The translations under genes were made by a program, and so were the position numbers. Shown here piece after piece: positions 10,678-20,454 of a DNA stretch of 64,000 nt (position 1 is its first letter; every line of letters begins with the position of its first letter). Source of the DNA: Mesostigma viride (lineage: Eukaryota > Streptophyta > Mesostigmatophyceae > Mesostigmatales > Mesostigmataceae); NCBI GenBank assembly GCA_009746045.1, contig RPFO01000041.1, positions 9,765,468 to 9,829,467 on the forward strand, in the 5' to 3' direction. The notes below the pieces were generated by a model. That model saw only the letters and a program-made list of their open reading frames with translations. It ran no database searches and was not told where the DNA came from.

Positions 10678-10747
10678 CGACGCGGCGCTCGGAGTATCCA
10701 CCAATAGGATACGAGCGAGCGTCCGATCGGATCGGTTGGCGCGGCGC
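10678..10747. repeat. 70-bp direct repeat, right copy
   Basis: Near-identical to 10335-10404. Here it lies about 70 bp before the TACATAAG box of the next gene, with gtgattggcacaccg adjoining, so it is part of that promoter. Confidence 0.65.
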
Positions 10748-10814
10748 AGGCAGAGTGATTGGCACACCGTGGATCGGAGGATCATCCTGGCCGTCCGTGG
10801 GAGCCCGTCGCCAC

Positions 10815-10822
10815 TACATAAG
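10815..10822 (+). promoter_or_regulatory. TACATAAG core promoter box
   Basis: It lies 104 bp before the ATG at 10919. The same box occurs at 5964 (TACATAA), 8053 (GCATAAAG) and 24346 (TACATAAG), each 77-112 bp before the start of a viral gene and downstream of CCAAT/ATTGG cores. Confidence 0.55.
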
Positions 10823-10918
10823 CGGGACACCCGCTCTGTCCGGGCATCCCACGCAACGAGCTCTCACTCGAGACACGGCCTCGAAAGCCCTCTCCCCATC
10901 TCCCGAAATCTTCCCCGA

Positions 10919-11630
10919 ATGGCCACTCCCAATTCCTCCCCGGTGTCCGGCGCCGTTGTCCAGGTAAGAATCGAGTGCGCGAGGACTCTCTCTCTGTCCG
11001 CCATTCTTCCCCGAGTCTGTTCGCGTGTCCGCTTGTCCTGTTTCTCTCGCTGACCTCGATCGTGCATTCTTCCCTCGCGTGCTGTCCGCGCCCCCCGCAG
11101 GCCGACACGGTTCCCCAGGCGCCCGGGGCGCCCCGAAAGCCGCGTGAGGGAGACGATTCTTACCTGACCCACAAGCAGGCCGCCGCGGCCCGTCGCGACC
11201 CGATCCGGCCTCGCAAGCTGTTTAAAAGGCCCCACGCTCATTGCCGACGGTGCGGGCGCAGGACGACGCGCGTGGCGCTCATGAGGGTCAAGCGGCATTT
11301 CCACGGGGGGAGGAGTGCGACATCCTCTGCCGTCGCTGCCGTGAGCACGACGGGTTCTTCGAGTGGCGCCTGGACTACGCGCGCGTCTGCGATTACCAGA
11401 TCGCCGAAGAGGCCGGCGAGCAGGTCCTCAGGGACTTCGGCCACCCCTCCGCGGCCTGTGACAAGAAGTGCAAGCTCATCCGCGAACGCTCCGAGGGGGA
11501 CGTTATAGACCTGATGTTTGACGAGAACTTCGACCCGTTCGACGAGGACGACATGTGGAACCCCGGCTGGAACCACGAGTCTGACGGTACCCTGGACGAG
11601 TCCGAGGACGATGACTTGTTGGATTTCTAG
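10919..11630 (+). CDS. Zinc-ribbon-like acidic protein (two exons, one frameshift)
   Basis: Exon 1 is 10919-10963 (15 codons) and exon 2 is 11101-11630. The 137-nt phase-0 intron runs GTAAGA..GCAG. Exon 2 opens in the frame that contains HCRRCGRR but must change frame near 11310 to reach ECDILCRRC and the rest of the protein. The change maps to a G6 run at 11305-11310; one more G restores a continuous frame of about 190 codons in all. The two Cys pairs (CRRC..CRRC) about 30 residues apart suggest a zinc ribbon. The C-terminal part is acidic (DLMFDENFDPFDEDDMWNPGW, then DESEDDDLLDF), as in transcription activators. I infer a small regulator; no family is recognised. AATAAA lies at 11715-11720. 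Promoter and exon plan match the genes at 6060 and 8165. Confidence 0.65.
10964..11100 (+). other. Spliceosomal intron
   Basis: Phase-0 intron with GTAAGA donor and a CCCCCCGCAG acceptor. It joins a 15-codon first exon to exon 2. Confidence 0.75.
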
Positions 11631-11867
11631 TGGGAACTCAGGGGTGGATAACTCCTCTTATTCGAGGCTCGAAACGAGAGCCTATTCGTGTAAATTAAGC
11701 CTTATCTATTTATGAATAAACGGCCCTAACCTTCTTGTACCGCTCAATGAGTCATCCCACGCGCGCCCATCATGCACTAGGTAGGACCCGCGGCCTCGCG
11801 ACCGAAATCGGCTAAGTCCTACATACGTCCTCGGACCCGGCGATGACACGCGCCGTCACGCTACAAC

Positions 11868-12133
11868 CGACACGTGGCACCGTCGATGACCGACACGTGG
11901 CACCGTCGATGACTGACACGTGGCACCGTCGATGACTGACACATGGCACCGTCGATGACCGACACGTGGCACCGTCGATGACCGACACGTGGCACCGTCG
12001 ATGACTGACACGTGGCACCGTCGATGACCGACACGTGGCACCGTCGATGACTGACACGTGGCACCGTCGATGACTGACACATGGCACCGTCGATGACCGA
12101 CACGTGGCACCGTCGATGACCGACACGTGGCAG
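11868..12133. repeat. 23-bp tandem repeat, 11 full copies plus a partial one
   Basis: The unit is cgacacgtggcaccgtcgat plus gac. Each unit carries the G-box core CACGTG, or CACATG in two units. Variants at positions 1 and 7 follow the order A-A-B-C-A-A-B-A-B-C-A-A, so blocks of units were duplicated together. No unique spacers separate the units, so it is not a CRISPR array. Three reverse-strand frames are open only because the repeat lacks stops. Confidence 0.95.
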
Positions 12134-12159
12134 ATGTATTGTATGGTGGCTGGGACACG

Positions 12160-12480
12160 TACGGCGTAGTACAAACTAGTACAACGTGGGTTTCCGTACT
12201 TCAAACTTAAGTCAATAGCTAGTTGGGTAGTAAAAACTAGTACAACATGGGTTTCCGTAGTTCAATCTTACCCAAGGCGTTCGTCGGCTAGTTTGGAGTA
12301 CTTCGAAGTAGATCCGTATCGTCTGAAGTAAAGTTCCCTGTACGCCCCGTTAATTCCCCGCGCCCCGCGCAGGCTGGTCACGTTGGTGGACGGTACGACG
12401 TGGTACGCGTAGTTCCCGTGCCCCGCCGTACCACGCCTGTAGTATCGACGCCCCACGACGCGTCGCACGCGCCCTAGGCC
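12160..12480. other. Short direct duplication and a doubtful small minus-strand frame
   Basis: A roughly 45-bp segment (actagtacaacgtgggtttcc) at about 12165-12205 is repeated at about 12230-12270. On the minus strand, 12268-12468 encodes 66 residues rich in Arg and Tyr, with a protein-like stretch (STNVTSLRGARGINGAYREL). No family is recognised, and it could be chance in GC-rich DNA. Confidence 0.3.
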
Positions 12481-13002
12481 CTCAGACTGTTCACCGAGGC
12501 CAAGGACTTAGGCGATTTCGACTCGAAAAAGGCCTAGAGACAAAAAGGTGCGCGACGACAGACGATATCACTGTACCAGGGCGCGAGTATAGTACTTTTC
12601 GTGCCATGTGGCGACGGCACGATAGACGAGGTGCACGAAGCTCGCCAGTGCAGCAAATGGACCTATAACGAAAGCAATGGTCGCCTGGCACGAAGAAGGG
12701 GCACACGAATTGGATATTTAAGGATATTTAACGATTTATAGACGCATGCGATCCGGGGCATCGCCCCAAACGCGTAGATACTAAATTTCGATGTCGAAAA
12801 AGCGAGCAGAGTTTGGCATTGCTGTCTGTCAACCGATGCATTTCCAGGTCATCGCGTCCATGCCAGCGGACAGGAGACGGTTAGGACGTAACGCCAGCGT
12901 CTGGAACGCGTTTATATTGCGTCGACGTCTTCCCATGCATTGGCATCGTCTCCCCTTTCCATTTCCGTCGACGAAACTCACGCAATATCCGACAACGACA
13001 CC

Positions 13003-13551
13003 ATGAATCCAAGGCCCACTAACGCAGGGGCCGAGGCGATGGCGATGGTTGAAAGCTTGCACGTCGCGTGCAGCCAGCTCGCGAATCGACTGCGCGATGC
13101 CAGGACGTCGCTGAGGCGCGTCTGTCGCGAGCACGATGAATTCGAGCAGCGTCTGAGCGACGTCGACAACGAATCCCCCGTTCACGCGATCCACGACGCG
13201 TGCCTCGGTCCCGTGACAGAGGATGGCGGACGCGTCCTGCTGTTTCACATCACGTGGGGCAGCGGCGAACAGGAGCTCGTCGAGGTGACCAGTCTGAACA
13301 CGGGCTGCGACGATGCGGTCAAGGCGATGGCTGCCACGTTTTCGTCTACCCGCAACCTACCAGCGGGAGGGCACGTTCCCGTGACGCGAGAGGAAATGCT
13401 GGAGCTGTGGTCAATGCACCTGCGCCTGCACGGGGTGATGGAGGCCGTTTTCCCTCCTCCCATTATCGACCAGGGGGCGATGCAGGGAATGTTGTTTAAC
13501 CCCAGCACCCCCCTGGATTTCAATGCCATGTTTGCTGGCTGGATGGAATAG
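13003..13551 (+). pseudogene. Hypothetical protein with helical N-terminus, 3' end replaced by the 271-bp repeat
   Basis: The frame starts MNPRPTNAGAEAMAM and continues with a helical segment (residues about 15-60, Leu/Arg/Glu-rich, coiled-coil-like) and a compact middle (GGRVLLFHITWGSGEQELVEV). The last 19 codons, from 13494 on, lie inside the 271-bp inverted repeat, so the natural C-terminus has been lost or replaced. An in-frame TTG lies at 12940, but the ATG at 13003 is the better start. Composition is GC-rich like the viral genes. I do not recognise the family. The region 12500-13000 upstream shows no other supported feature. Confidence 0.5.
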
Positions 13552-13764
13552 ATACATGTCTGGAAATCGTGACATAAGTGGCTATTTGATAGCCATAATA
13601 ATGAAACTACCATGGCAATTGAATTAATAAAGGCATGATGTTCTCCATGACAATGAGTTCTCCATAGGTCCATTAGGAATTAGGGTAATCTATATTATTA
13701 TTAATTACTGTCTGGCCTGGCCTGGCCATTCCCCAGGAAAACGGGGTCACTCTGCAAAAATTTT
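13494..13764 (-). repeat. 271-bp repeat, right copy of an inverted pair
   Basis: Reverse complement of 4149-4419 with equal length. It interrupts the gene at 13003. Outside it, the right flank reads gaccgcgcgg, unlike the left copy's outer flank, and no shared duplication is seen. Confidence 0.8.
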
Positions 13765-13827
13765 GACCGCGCGGAAGGACTCGCCGTCGAGGATGTCCCC
13801 TCCCGGGCGCTCTCAACCGCTTCGCGA

Positions 13828-13880
13828 CGTGACCCCCAAGGGGCATTCCCGTACGCTTCCCGTACGCTTCCCGGTAGGGA
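13828..13880. repeat. Dispersed ~53-bp repeat, copy 1
   Basis: The segment cttcgcgacgtgaccccc through tacgcttcccggtag recurs at about 20567-20620. Both copies flank pieces of the same split gene (13977-14580 and 20469-20580). It contains a doubled tacgcttccc unit. Confidence 0.6.
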
Positions 13881-14603
13881 ACTCAAGCCATTTCGCTACC
13901 TACCCAACAGAGACGCGGTGATACAACAAGCCAAACTGGCCAGAAAAAGGTTGCTACAACTGCCGGTGCTTTGATTCTAGCGCCTGGAGGCCGTTCCGTC
14001 ACGGTACACGTGCGTCCTGGTCGTCACAAGCGGGGCGGCACGGGCAAGTTTCCGATTCTTCTCGTCCAGAAGAAGACATCGATACTTTACGCTGAAGTGC
14101 TTGGGCGGGTTTCGTCCGTCCAGGTAGAACTTGAGCCCCGTGTAGGTGTACATGGATAGAAAGGGCACGACAGTGAGGGCCTTGGGGTCGAACTCATCCT
14201 CGCCAACGACCACTTTGACCCGGACGTCGCTCGTGATGTCTCTGATCGCATCGCACGCCGGCAAGCGGTCGAGTTTGACTATCAAGTCGCCAGTCTGGCC
14301 GTCTACCTCGAGGACCGCGATGTTGTTGACGGCGTACTCGGTGGACGGTTCATACGCGACACACTGGGTCCAGCCCTCGCCGACTTCTTCACGCGGGGGC
14401 GTCACCAGGACCTCCAGGGCCTGGTTGAAGGTCCCCTCTCCTAACTCATACACTGGCAGTGTGTCGATGAATGCGTCGATGTCCATGGTGTACACGCTTG
14501 AATAGCACCACAGATAATCCACTGGCTCTAGGCGCATCACAGGTCCAACACCACCTTGGTGGGGTCGCTGGCGGCGGCCTTCTTGCCCCCCCCCACACTA
14601 GGA

Positions 14604-14990
14604 AGTCGGGTTCTGAGATTTTTCTCAGGATCCTGAGATTTCCTGAGATTTTTCTCAGGATTCCTGAGATTTTCTCAGGATTTCCTGCGATTTCCTGATT
14701 TTTTCTTGGGATTTCAGGAGAAATCCTGAGAAACCCTGAGACTTTTCTCAGGATTCCTGATTTATATCAGGACTTCCTCTTGAGAATCTTGAGAAGTGCC
14801 TGAGATGCGTCTCGCGAAACACTGAGAAACACTGAGATTCGTAAAAAAATCCTGAGAAATCCTGAGATCCTGAGAAAACCCGCTGAATCAGAAAAAATCA
14901 GGAAAATCAGGACACTTAACAGCACAAAAAATCAGGAAAATCAGGACACTTAGCATGGCACAAAAAATCAGGAAAATCAGGACACTGAGC
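14604..14990. repeat. Left subterminal repeat array of the CACTA element
   Basis: More than ten degenerate copies of cctgagattt or its complement, spaced 10-25 bp apart, followed by three copies of aaaatcaggaaaatcaggac (14890-14990). Such arrays are transposase-binding regions in plant CACTA elements; that role here is inferred. Confidence 0.7.
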
Positions 14991-15159
14991 ATGACACTTG
15001 AGAACTCTCAAGTGCATGAAGACAGGACACTTATGCAATATATGTGGATGCAGAAATGATGCAGTTGACACACATGTTCATTGGAAATAAATAAATATAA
15101 GTGTGACAAGCACACAACAAGTTACATCAATCCATCATTACATTATATTAGGAATATAA

Positions 15160-15654
15160 TCAATCCCACTCCTCATCAGTGTATGCAGCACTGTCAGAGT
15201 CCGCATAATTTACTACCACACGTTGCCTCTCACTTCTCCTTTGTGTGGGAATGCATGCCTCACCGTCGCTGCTCAGCGACAAATCACTAGCAATGTCATC
15301 AGGGCTTGATGCGCTGCCACTAGCCGCTGCCATGGACTTGCCAGCAATGCTCTTGCCACGCGAGCGGTTTGGTGCAGCGGCTGTGTGTGTTTCTACCAAT
15401 GTGTCCGCAGTGCGCTTGCCACGCGAGCGGCTTGGTGCAGTGGTTGCTTGTGGTTCTACCAATGTGCCAACAGTGCGCTTGCCACGTGAGCGATTAGGTG
15501 CAGTGGTTGCTTGTGGCTCCGCAGCCATGCGTGCAGTGGTTGCTTGTGGATCTATGGGTGCAGTGCGATTACCTTGTGAACGACCTCGTGTTGTCATGTC
15601 TCTTCGCTTAACACACAGTGTCACCTTGCGCTGCAGGTTCATATCAGCATACAC
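15160..15654 (-). CDS. Element-borne protein with RSRGKR repeats, 164 aa
   Basis: The frame holds four imperfect repeats of about 20-25 residues centred on NRSRGKRT with PQATTAP between them, then an Asp/Ser-rich acidic tail ending YTDEEWD. Basic RGKR repeats resemble AT-hook-like DNA-binding segments, but the canonical RGRP core is absent. It overlaps the start of the neighbouring frame 15644-16156 by about 10 bp. It may be the C-terminal exon of the element's DNA-binding protein. No family assignment is possible. Confidence 0.4.
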   Translation of the reverse strand: MYADMNLQRKVTLCVKRRDMTTRGRSQGNRTAPIDPQATTARMAAEPQATTAPNRSRGKRTVGTLVEPQATTAPSRSRGKRTADTLVETHTAAAPNRSRGKSIAGKSMAAASGSASSPDDIASDLSLSSDGEACIPTQRRSERQRVVVNYADSDSAAYTDEEWD

Positions 15655-16156
15655 GTCTGTGGTTCTCAGCTGAGCACCTGCAGCACGGGATATTTACATG
15701 CTGGGCTGCACTACACGTTTCCTTTACCATTTGCCACGGCAATTTACAGTGCACGATGGCTATCTCAGGTGCATACTCTGGATCAACTACAAAACCAACT
15801 GAACATACACTCCCGGGAAGGACTAAAGCATCCTGCTTGGGCGCTCGCTCCCCTAAAGGTATAAGCGTCAATCCCTCTAAAGGGAGCTCTTTCACAGAAC
15901 CGACATCAAACAGAGCGACCTTTAAAAGAACTTGCCTACTCCATCCTTCCGTCGGGGCACGGAGGAAACTATGCAGAATGTGTGTGATGCGGCCATACCT
16001 AACCCCCTCTTTACCATAAACCATTACTCCCGAGTTGCGATGGCGAACAGTTTGTCGAAGGTCGGCGACTGCAGTTCGGTAATTGCTGCCATTGATGTGG
16101 ATTGAGTCATGCTCGTCACAAGCAGGCTCCATGCCACACACCGCCGCCGTAATCAT
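15644..16156 (-). pseudogene. CACTA transposase C-terminal remnant (DUF4216-like)
   Basis: The 170-codon frame has the order of motifs I associate with the region C-terminal to the catalytic core of TNP2-type transposases: DSIHINGSNYRTA, then RHRNSGVMVYG, YGRITHILHSF, a VLLKVALFDVG strand, and DALVLPGSVCSVGFVVDPE. That pattern fits DUF4216 (NSGV.., YYG..I.EL, ..F.C.WF.., ..QVFYV.D). The catalytic DDE domain is not visible upstream, where an unassigned stretch (16157-16800) follows. The assignment is by recalled motif order and should be tested by profile search. Confidence 0.5.
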
Positions 16157-16806
16157 CGTGGGGAGGCGTGGCTCCTGGTTTTGCGTGATCCATTGCTTTC
16201 TATCTGAGCAAGTGACTTGACTAGTGCGAGACCCAAAGTGGAAATGCCGTGTCTATTCCGGCCTAACATGGCTGATGAAGGCGTTTATGGAATGGTGCGG
16301 CTAGGTGCAGGGTTGTGTTGCCTACCATGGCTGCTGAAGGCGTTCATGGGTGCGGCTAGGTGCAAGGTCGCGTTGCCTAATCGCAACCTTTCTAAATTTT
16401 TCGCTCGTTGGACCAACGGTCTACCAGGTAACGGTTAAGAGAGGTAGGGCGCGAAGTTGAAAGTTTGGAACGGCACTGTCGTCATGCGGCTATTTCACGG
16501 CATCATAACGGCCTTTATTTCAGTTATGTTCAGTTCAGTTTATTCCCACGCCGGTTCCCTAGCCTTGCCCGTACCGGCTTCGGAATAAACGGATGCCGGA
16601 ACCGTATCCTTGTTCCAATTTTTAACAGGCAGGTACTACTTATATAAAGCCCGAACTAAGAGCTCTTTTGTAGAATGTTCTCACTGCCTAATTGCTTTAG
16701 TGACTTTGCGTTAATAATTGTCGGCTGTCAGTCTGTCAGCCAACAATCAGAAATCGTTGTCGCACTTTATAACCTGCTCCAATGGTTGTCCGGCAAAGGA
16801 AGGACA

Positions 16807-17686
16807 GTTACGTTAAATAGTGCCGGAACCTTTTGCCCACTGAGGCAAATCGGGCCGGAACACTATTTTGCCCGGAATAACCACTTCCGAGCACCCAAGT
16901 TAATTCGGCCGAATTAACTTGGGTGCTCGGAAGTGGTTATTCCGGGCAAAATAGTGTTCCGGCCCGATTTGCCTCAGTGGGCAAAAGGTTCCGGCACTAT
17001 TTAACGTAACTAAAACCTGGCCTCGTGGAGGGGGGACGAAGAGCCCGAGACATCCGCCTAGGCCGCTGAGCACGCACCACTAAATGCGCCGGAGCTGCCT
17101 CAGTGAGGATTCGAACCCCTGACCTCCAAGGTGCACAGGTTTTAGTTACGTTAAATAGTGCCGGAACCTTTTGCCCACTGAGGCAAATCGGGCCGGAACA
17201 CTATTTTGCCCGGAATAACCACTTCCGAGCACCCAAGTTAATTCGGCCGAATTAACTTGGGTGCTCGGAAGTGGTTATTCCGGGCAAAATAGTGTTCCGG
17301 CCCGATTTGCCTCAGTGGGCAAAAGGTTCCGGCACTATTTAACGTAACTAAAACCTGTGCACCTTGGAGGTCAGGGGTTCGAATCCTCACTGAGGCAGCT
17401 CCGGCGCATTTAGTGGTGCGTGCTCAGCGGCCTAGGCGGATGTCTCGGGCTCTTCGTCCCCCCTCCACGAGGCCAGGTTTTAGTTACGTTAAATAGTGCC
17501 GGAACCTTTTGCCCACTGAGGCAAATCGGGCCGGAACACTATTTTGCCCGGAATAACCACTTCCGAGCACCCAAGTTAATTCGGCCGAATTAACTTGGGT
17601 GCTCGGAAGTGGTTATTCCGGGCAAAATAGTGTTCCGGCCCGATTTGCCTCAGTGGGCAAAAGGTTCCGGCACTATTTAACGTAAC
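16807..17686. repeat. 880-bp nested perfect palindrome: three 204-bp palindromes and two inverted 134-bp spacers
   Basis: Three copies of one 204-bp palindrome (16807-17010, 17145-17348, 17483-17686) start gttacgttaaatagtgcc and centre on aattcggccgaatt. The spacers 17011-17144 and 17349-17482 are reverse complements of each other. The whole 880 bp is therefore also a palindrome centred at 17246/17247. Each spacer carries tcaggggttcgaatcctcac, a tRNA T-arm/B-box-like sequence, so it may derive from a tRNA or tRNA-type SINE. No protein is encoded. A foldback or MITE cluster is likely; an inverted-duplication assembly artefact is the alternative. Confidence 0.9.
17349..17482 (+). other. tRNA/SINE-like spacer with B-box
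   Basis: The segment gaggtcaggggttcgaatcc followed by tcactgaggca resembles the variable loop, T-arm and acceptor end of a tRNA. No matching D-arm and anticodon arm can be built from the preceding bases, so it is not called as a tRNA. The inverted copy is 17011-17144. Confidence 0.4.
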
Positions 17687-18890
17687 TAGGACCAAGCGTT
17701 TTCTAGGGTCTGGCAGGACGGCGGTTTTTTAAATGCCTGTGGCTTTCATTGGTGAATACTAGTTACTGTACCTGTAAATTTATCGGCAGTTTGCGGCTCC
17801 GACCGTTCTAAAAGGCTTTGAGACAAGTAGTAACCAGTGGAAAGGTAAGATGTCATGACAATACGGAAGATCGCTTGGCTGGAATCACTCGAGACATTCC
17901 GCCTGCCGCTGGCTACGGATGTGACCTAGTCGCAATCTTTTTTTTTGCGCAAATTCAAAAAAACGCGTCTGACGTAGCCCTAGCCGTTGTTCGCAGTCAA
18001 GTCAGTGCTGGGGCTAGCGGGCAGTGAGGGCACATACACGCTAGCTCGAGCGATGGGGCAACCGATTTCCATACGTAACCAATGAATGCAACCACCGAAT
18101 AACAAGCGCTGCAGGTGTGGCAGCAGGGGTGGCAGCGAGAACCGCACTAGAAGCGGTTCTAGTAGCGACGACATGTGAGTGACATAAGTAACGGAGAATA
18201 AACAGAGCGAGATTCTGGAGCTATCCAAAACCTACAAGGCCGTCATGGACAGGCTGTGATCGAAGAGGAATGGAGCCGGGAAAATGAGCAACTGCGTAGC
18301 TGAGCAAGGATACTTATGAGAATTGCTTGGCAGTTTGCATTGGAAGGCCCATAGACCGCAAAAGCGGCATTCTGAGCAAAAGCTGGTTTCTTAGTATAGC
18401 ATGAACTCTGAATACTTGATTTCTTGTCCTCTTACATGCGTGGTCAATTTCATGAAGATGACCATCATGAAGTACCGTCCTTGGGCATTTTTGTGCGTAC
18501 ATGCCCGTTTGTTGTCAAAGCACGTCCATGCAGACCTGAATCCCATGCAAACCCCAAGCGTCAATTGCGACTATCTTTGCAAAGGAAAAGCATCTAGACG
18601 TGTTCTGATGAAGCCAGTAAGGTCAAATGTTTCATGGTGCTTCCTCATAAGCCACATAGTAGATTAGATACTAACTTGGTTGGTCCATGCGTGAGTATGT
18701 GCATGTTGTCATCAGTTTGCTACCTACTTTTTAATTACCTTGCCTACTTACTAGCTTTGTTATTGAAGGTATTTTCCTAATTTTGCACTGGAATTCATTC
18801 CTTACATCACTACTATTCTTTCTCCCCTTTGCAATCGCAACAGGAGGGACGGAATGTTATCTTCTCCGCGGTCATGAGGTTGTCCCTTCT
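17687..18890. other. CACTA interior without a supported gene
   Basis: AT-richer sequence with short open frames only (for example 18401-18667). I see no motif, intron pattern or repeat that supports a gene. ATTGGTGAATAC near 17749 resembles the ATTGGTGGATAC promoter motif of the viral segment and may be coincidental. Confidence 0.4.
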
Positions 18891-18899
18891 GCGTGGTAA

Positions 18900-19510
18900 G
18901 TGTCATAAAGTTGATTAGTCCCTTGGTCCCTCACTTGCTCCTTGCTTCCTTGCATGCTTGCTTGCTGAGTTCGATAAACCCCTTGCTTCCTTGCATGCTT
19001 GTTTCCGTCTTTGCGTGCTTGCTTGCTTCTTTGCGTGGTTGCTTTCTTCCTTGATTAGGCCCTTGCTTGGTTGTTTAGCCGCTTGCTGAATTTGATTAGT
19101 TCCTTGCTTTATTCCCTTGCTTCCTTGCATGCGTGCTTCCTGAATGTAATTAGTCCCTTGCTTCCTTTCTTAGTCCCATGCTTCCTTTGTAAGCCACTCT
19201 TCCTCGCATGCTTGCTGAATTTAATTAATGCCTTGCTTCCTTTGATATGACCTTGCCTACTTGGTTAGGCCGTTCCTTCCCTGCATGCTTGACCACTTGC
19301 TGAATGGAATCAGTCCCCTGATTCCTTTGTTAGGCCCTTGCTTCCTTTGTTAGCCCCTCTTCCTTGCATGCTTGCAATTGCTTGCTTGCTGAATCTAATC
19401 AGTCCCTTGCTTCCTTTGTTACGCCCTTGCTTCCTTATTTAGCCACTCTCGTCCTTGCGCGCATGTACGCTTGCTTGCTGAATTCAATTAGTCCCTTGCC
19501 CTGAAGAAAT
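18900..19510. repeat. Degenerate satellite of CCTTGCTTCCTTGCATGC units
   Basis: About 600 bp of irregular repeats combining ccttgcttcc, ttgcatgcttgcttgc and tgaatttaattagtccc. Unit length varies from about 40 to 80 bp. It has no coding value. Confidence 0.75.
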
Positions 19511-20079
19511 TTAGTCTAGTTACCCTGGAGCTTCACAGTTAATAAACGTGTTTTCCCTTTTTCAATGCATCGGTCATATGCAATGTCGTGGTTTCTTGGT
19601 CTTGCACATCTCAATAATGGCGGTGCTAGGCTTTCACTTGGGTCACCCTTTCAATGTTTTGTACCAGTCAGAAGTATCTTTTTTTATGCCGAGCATGATG
19701 TTGTTTGCTATGCCTTTGGTCTGGTTAGGTGTACATGTGCACATGCTGCAGCCCAGCGTTTCTAATCATGGTCCTGTTTAATGCCTTTTTTCCCCCTTCC
19801 TGGTTTATGCGTGCAGGTAAATGTGCAACGAAGCACAGTTTGGCAGAGTATATGAAGAACCAAATGATCTACAAGATCTGCCAAACGATGAAGAAACAAT
19901 CCTCTTTTTGTTGTGATTTATTTTTTGCCTATGAATAAAAGATTTTTTAAATAATATTTATCAATGTAATAAATGCACTGATTGTGAGTCATGCCCCTGT
20001 TGTAATCATCTTGCATTGTCGTATTTCTGTTGGTCCCTGATAACACCATTTTTTTGTCCCAGAATGGCTGGAGAATTCG

Positions 20080-20454
20080 CCTGTGCATGTTCTTGATTTT
20101 CTTGAGATTCTACTCGTTTTTTTGTCCTGAGATTTTCTTGAGATTCTACTCGTTTTTTTGTCCTGAGATTGTCCTGAGATTGTCCTGAGATTTTGTCCTG
20201 AGATTTTCACTACAAAGTCAAAATCTCAAGACCTGAGTTTTTCACCAGAAATCTCAGGACCCGAGGTGTGCACTTACCAGATTTTGTGAAGACGAAAAAA
20301 ATCAGGAAAAATCAGGGCAATCTCAGGAAAAATCTCAGGAAATCTCAAGACGATCTCAAGACAATCTCAAGATATCTCAGGATTTCTCAGGATTTCTCAG
20401 GATTTCTCAAAAAAAACTCAGGACGATATCAAGAAATATCAGGACGAATTTTTT
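20080..20454. repeat. Right subterminal repeat array of the CACTA element
   Basis: Repeats of ttgagattctactcgtttttttgtcctgagat-type units (20095-20210) grade into many aatctcaggaa/atctcaagac copies up to the right TIR. They are the inverted counterpart of the left array. Confidence 0.7.

Noticed and set aside
11868-12133. CRISPR-like array
   Set aside because: Units are contiguous 23-mers without unique spacers, and no cas gene is near.
12491-12706. 71-aa minus-strand frame
   Set aside because: Cys/Arg/Ser-rich composition typical of chance frames; no motif and no promoter match.
17349-17482. Functional tRNA gene
   Set aside because: A B-box/T-arm-like block is present, but I could not find a paired D-arm, anticodon arm or acceptor stem.
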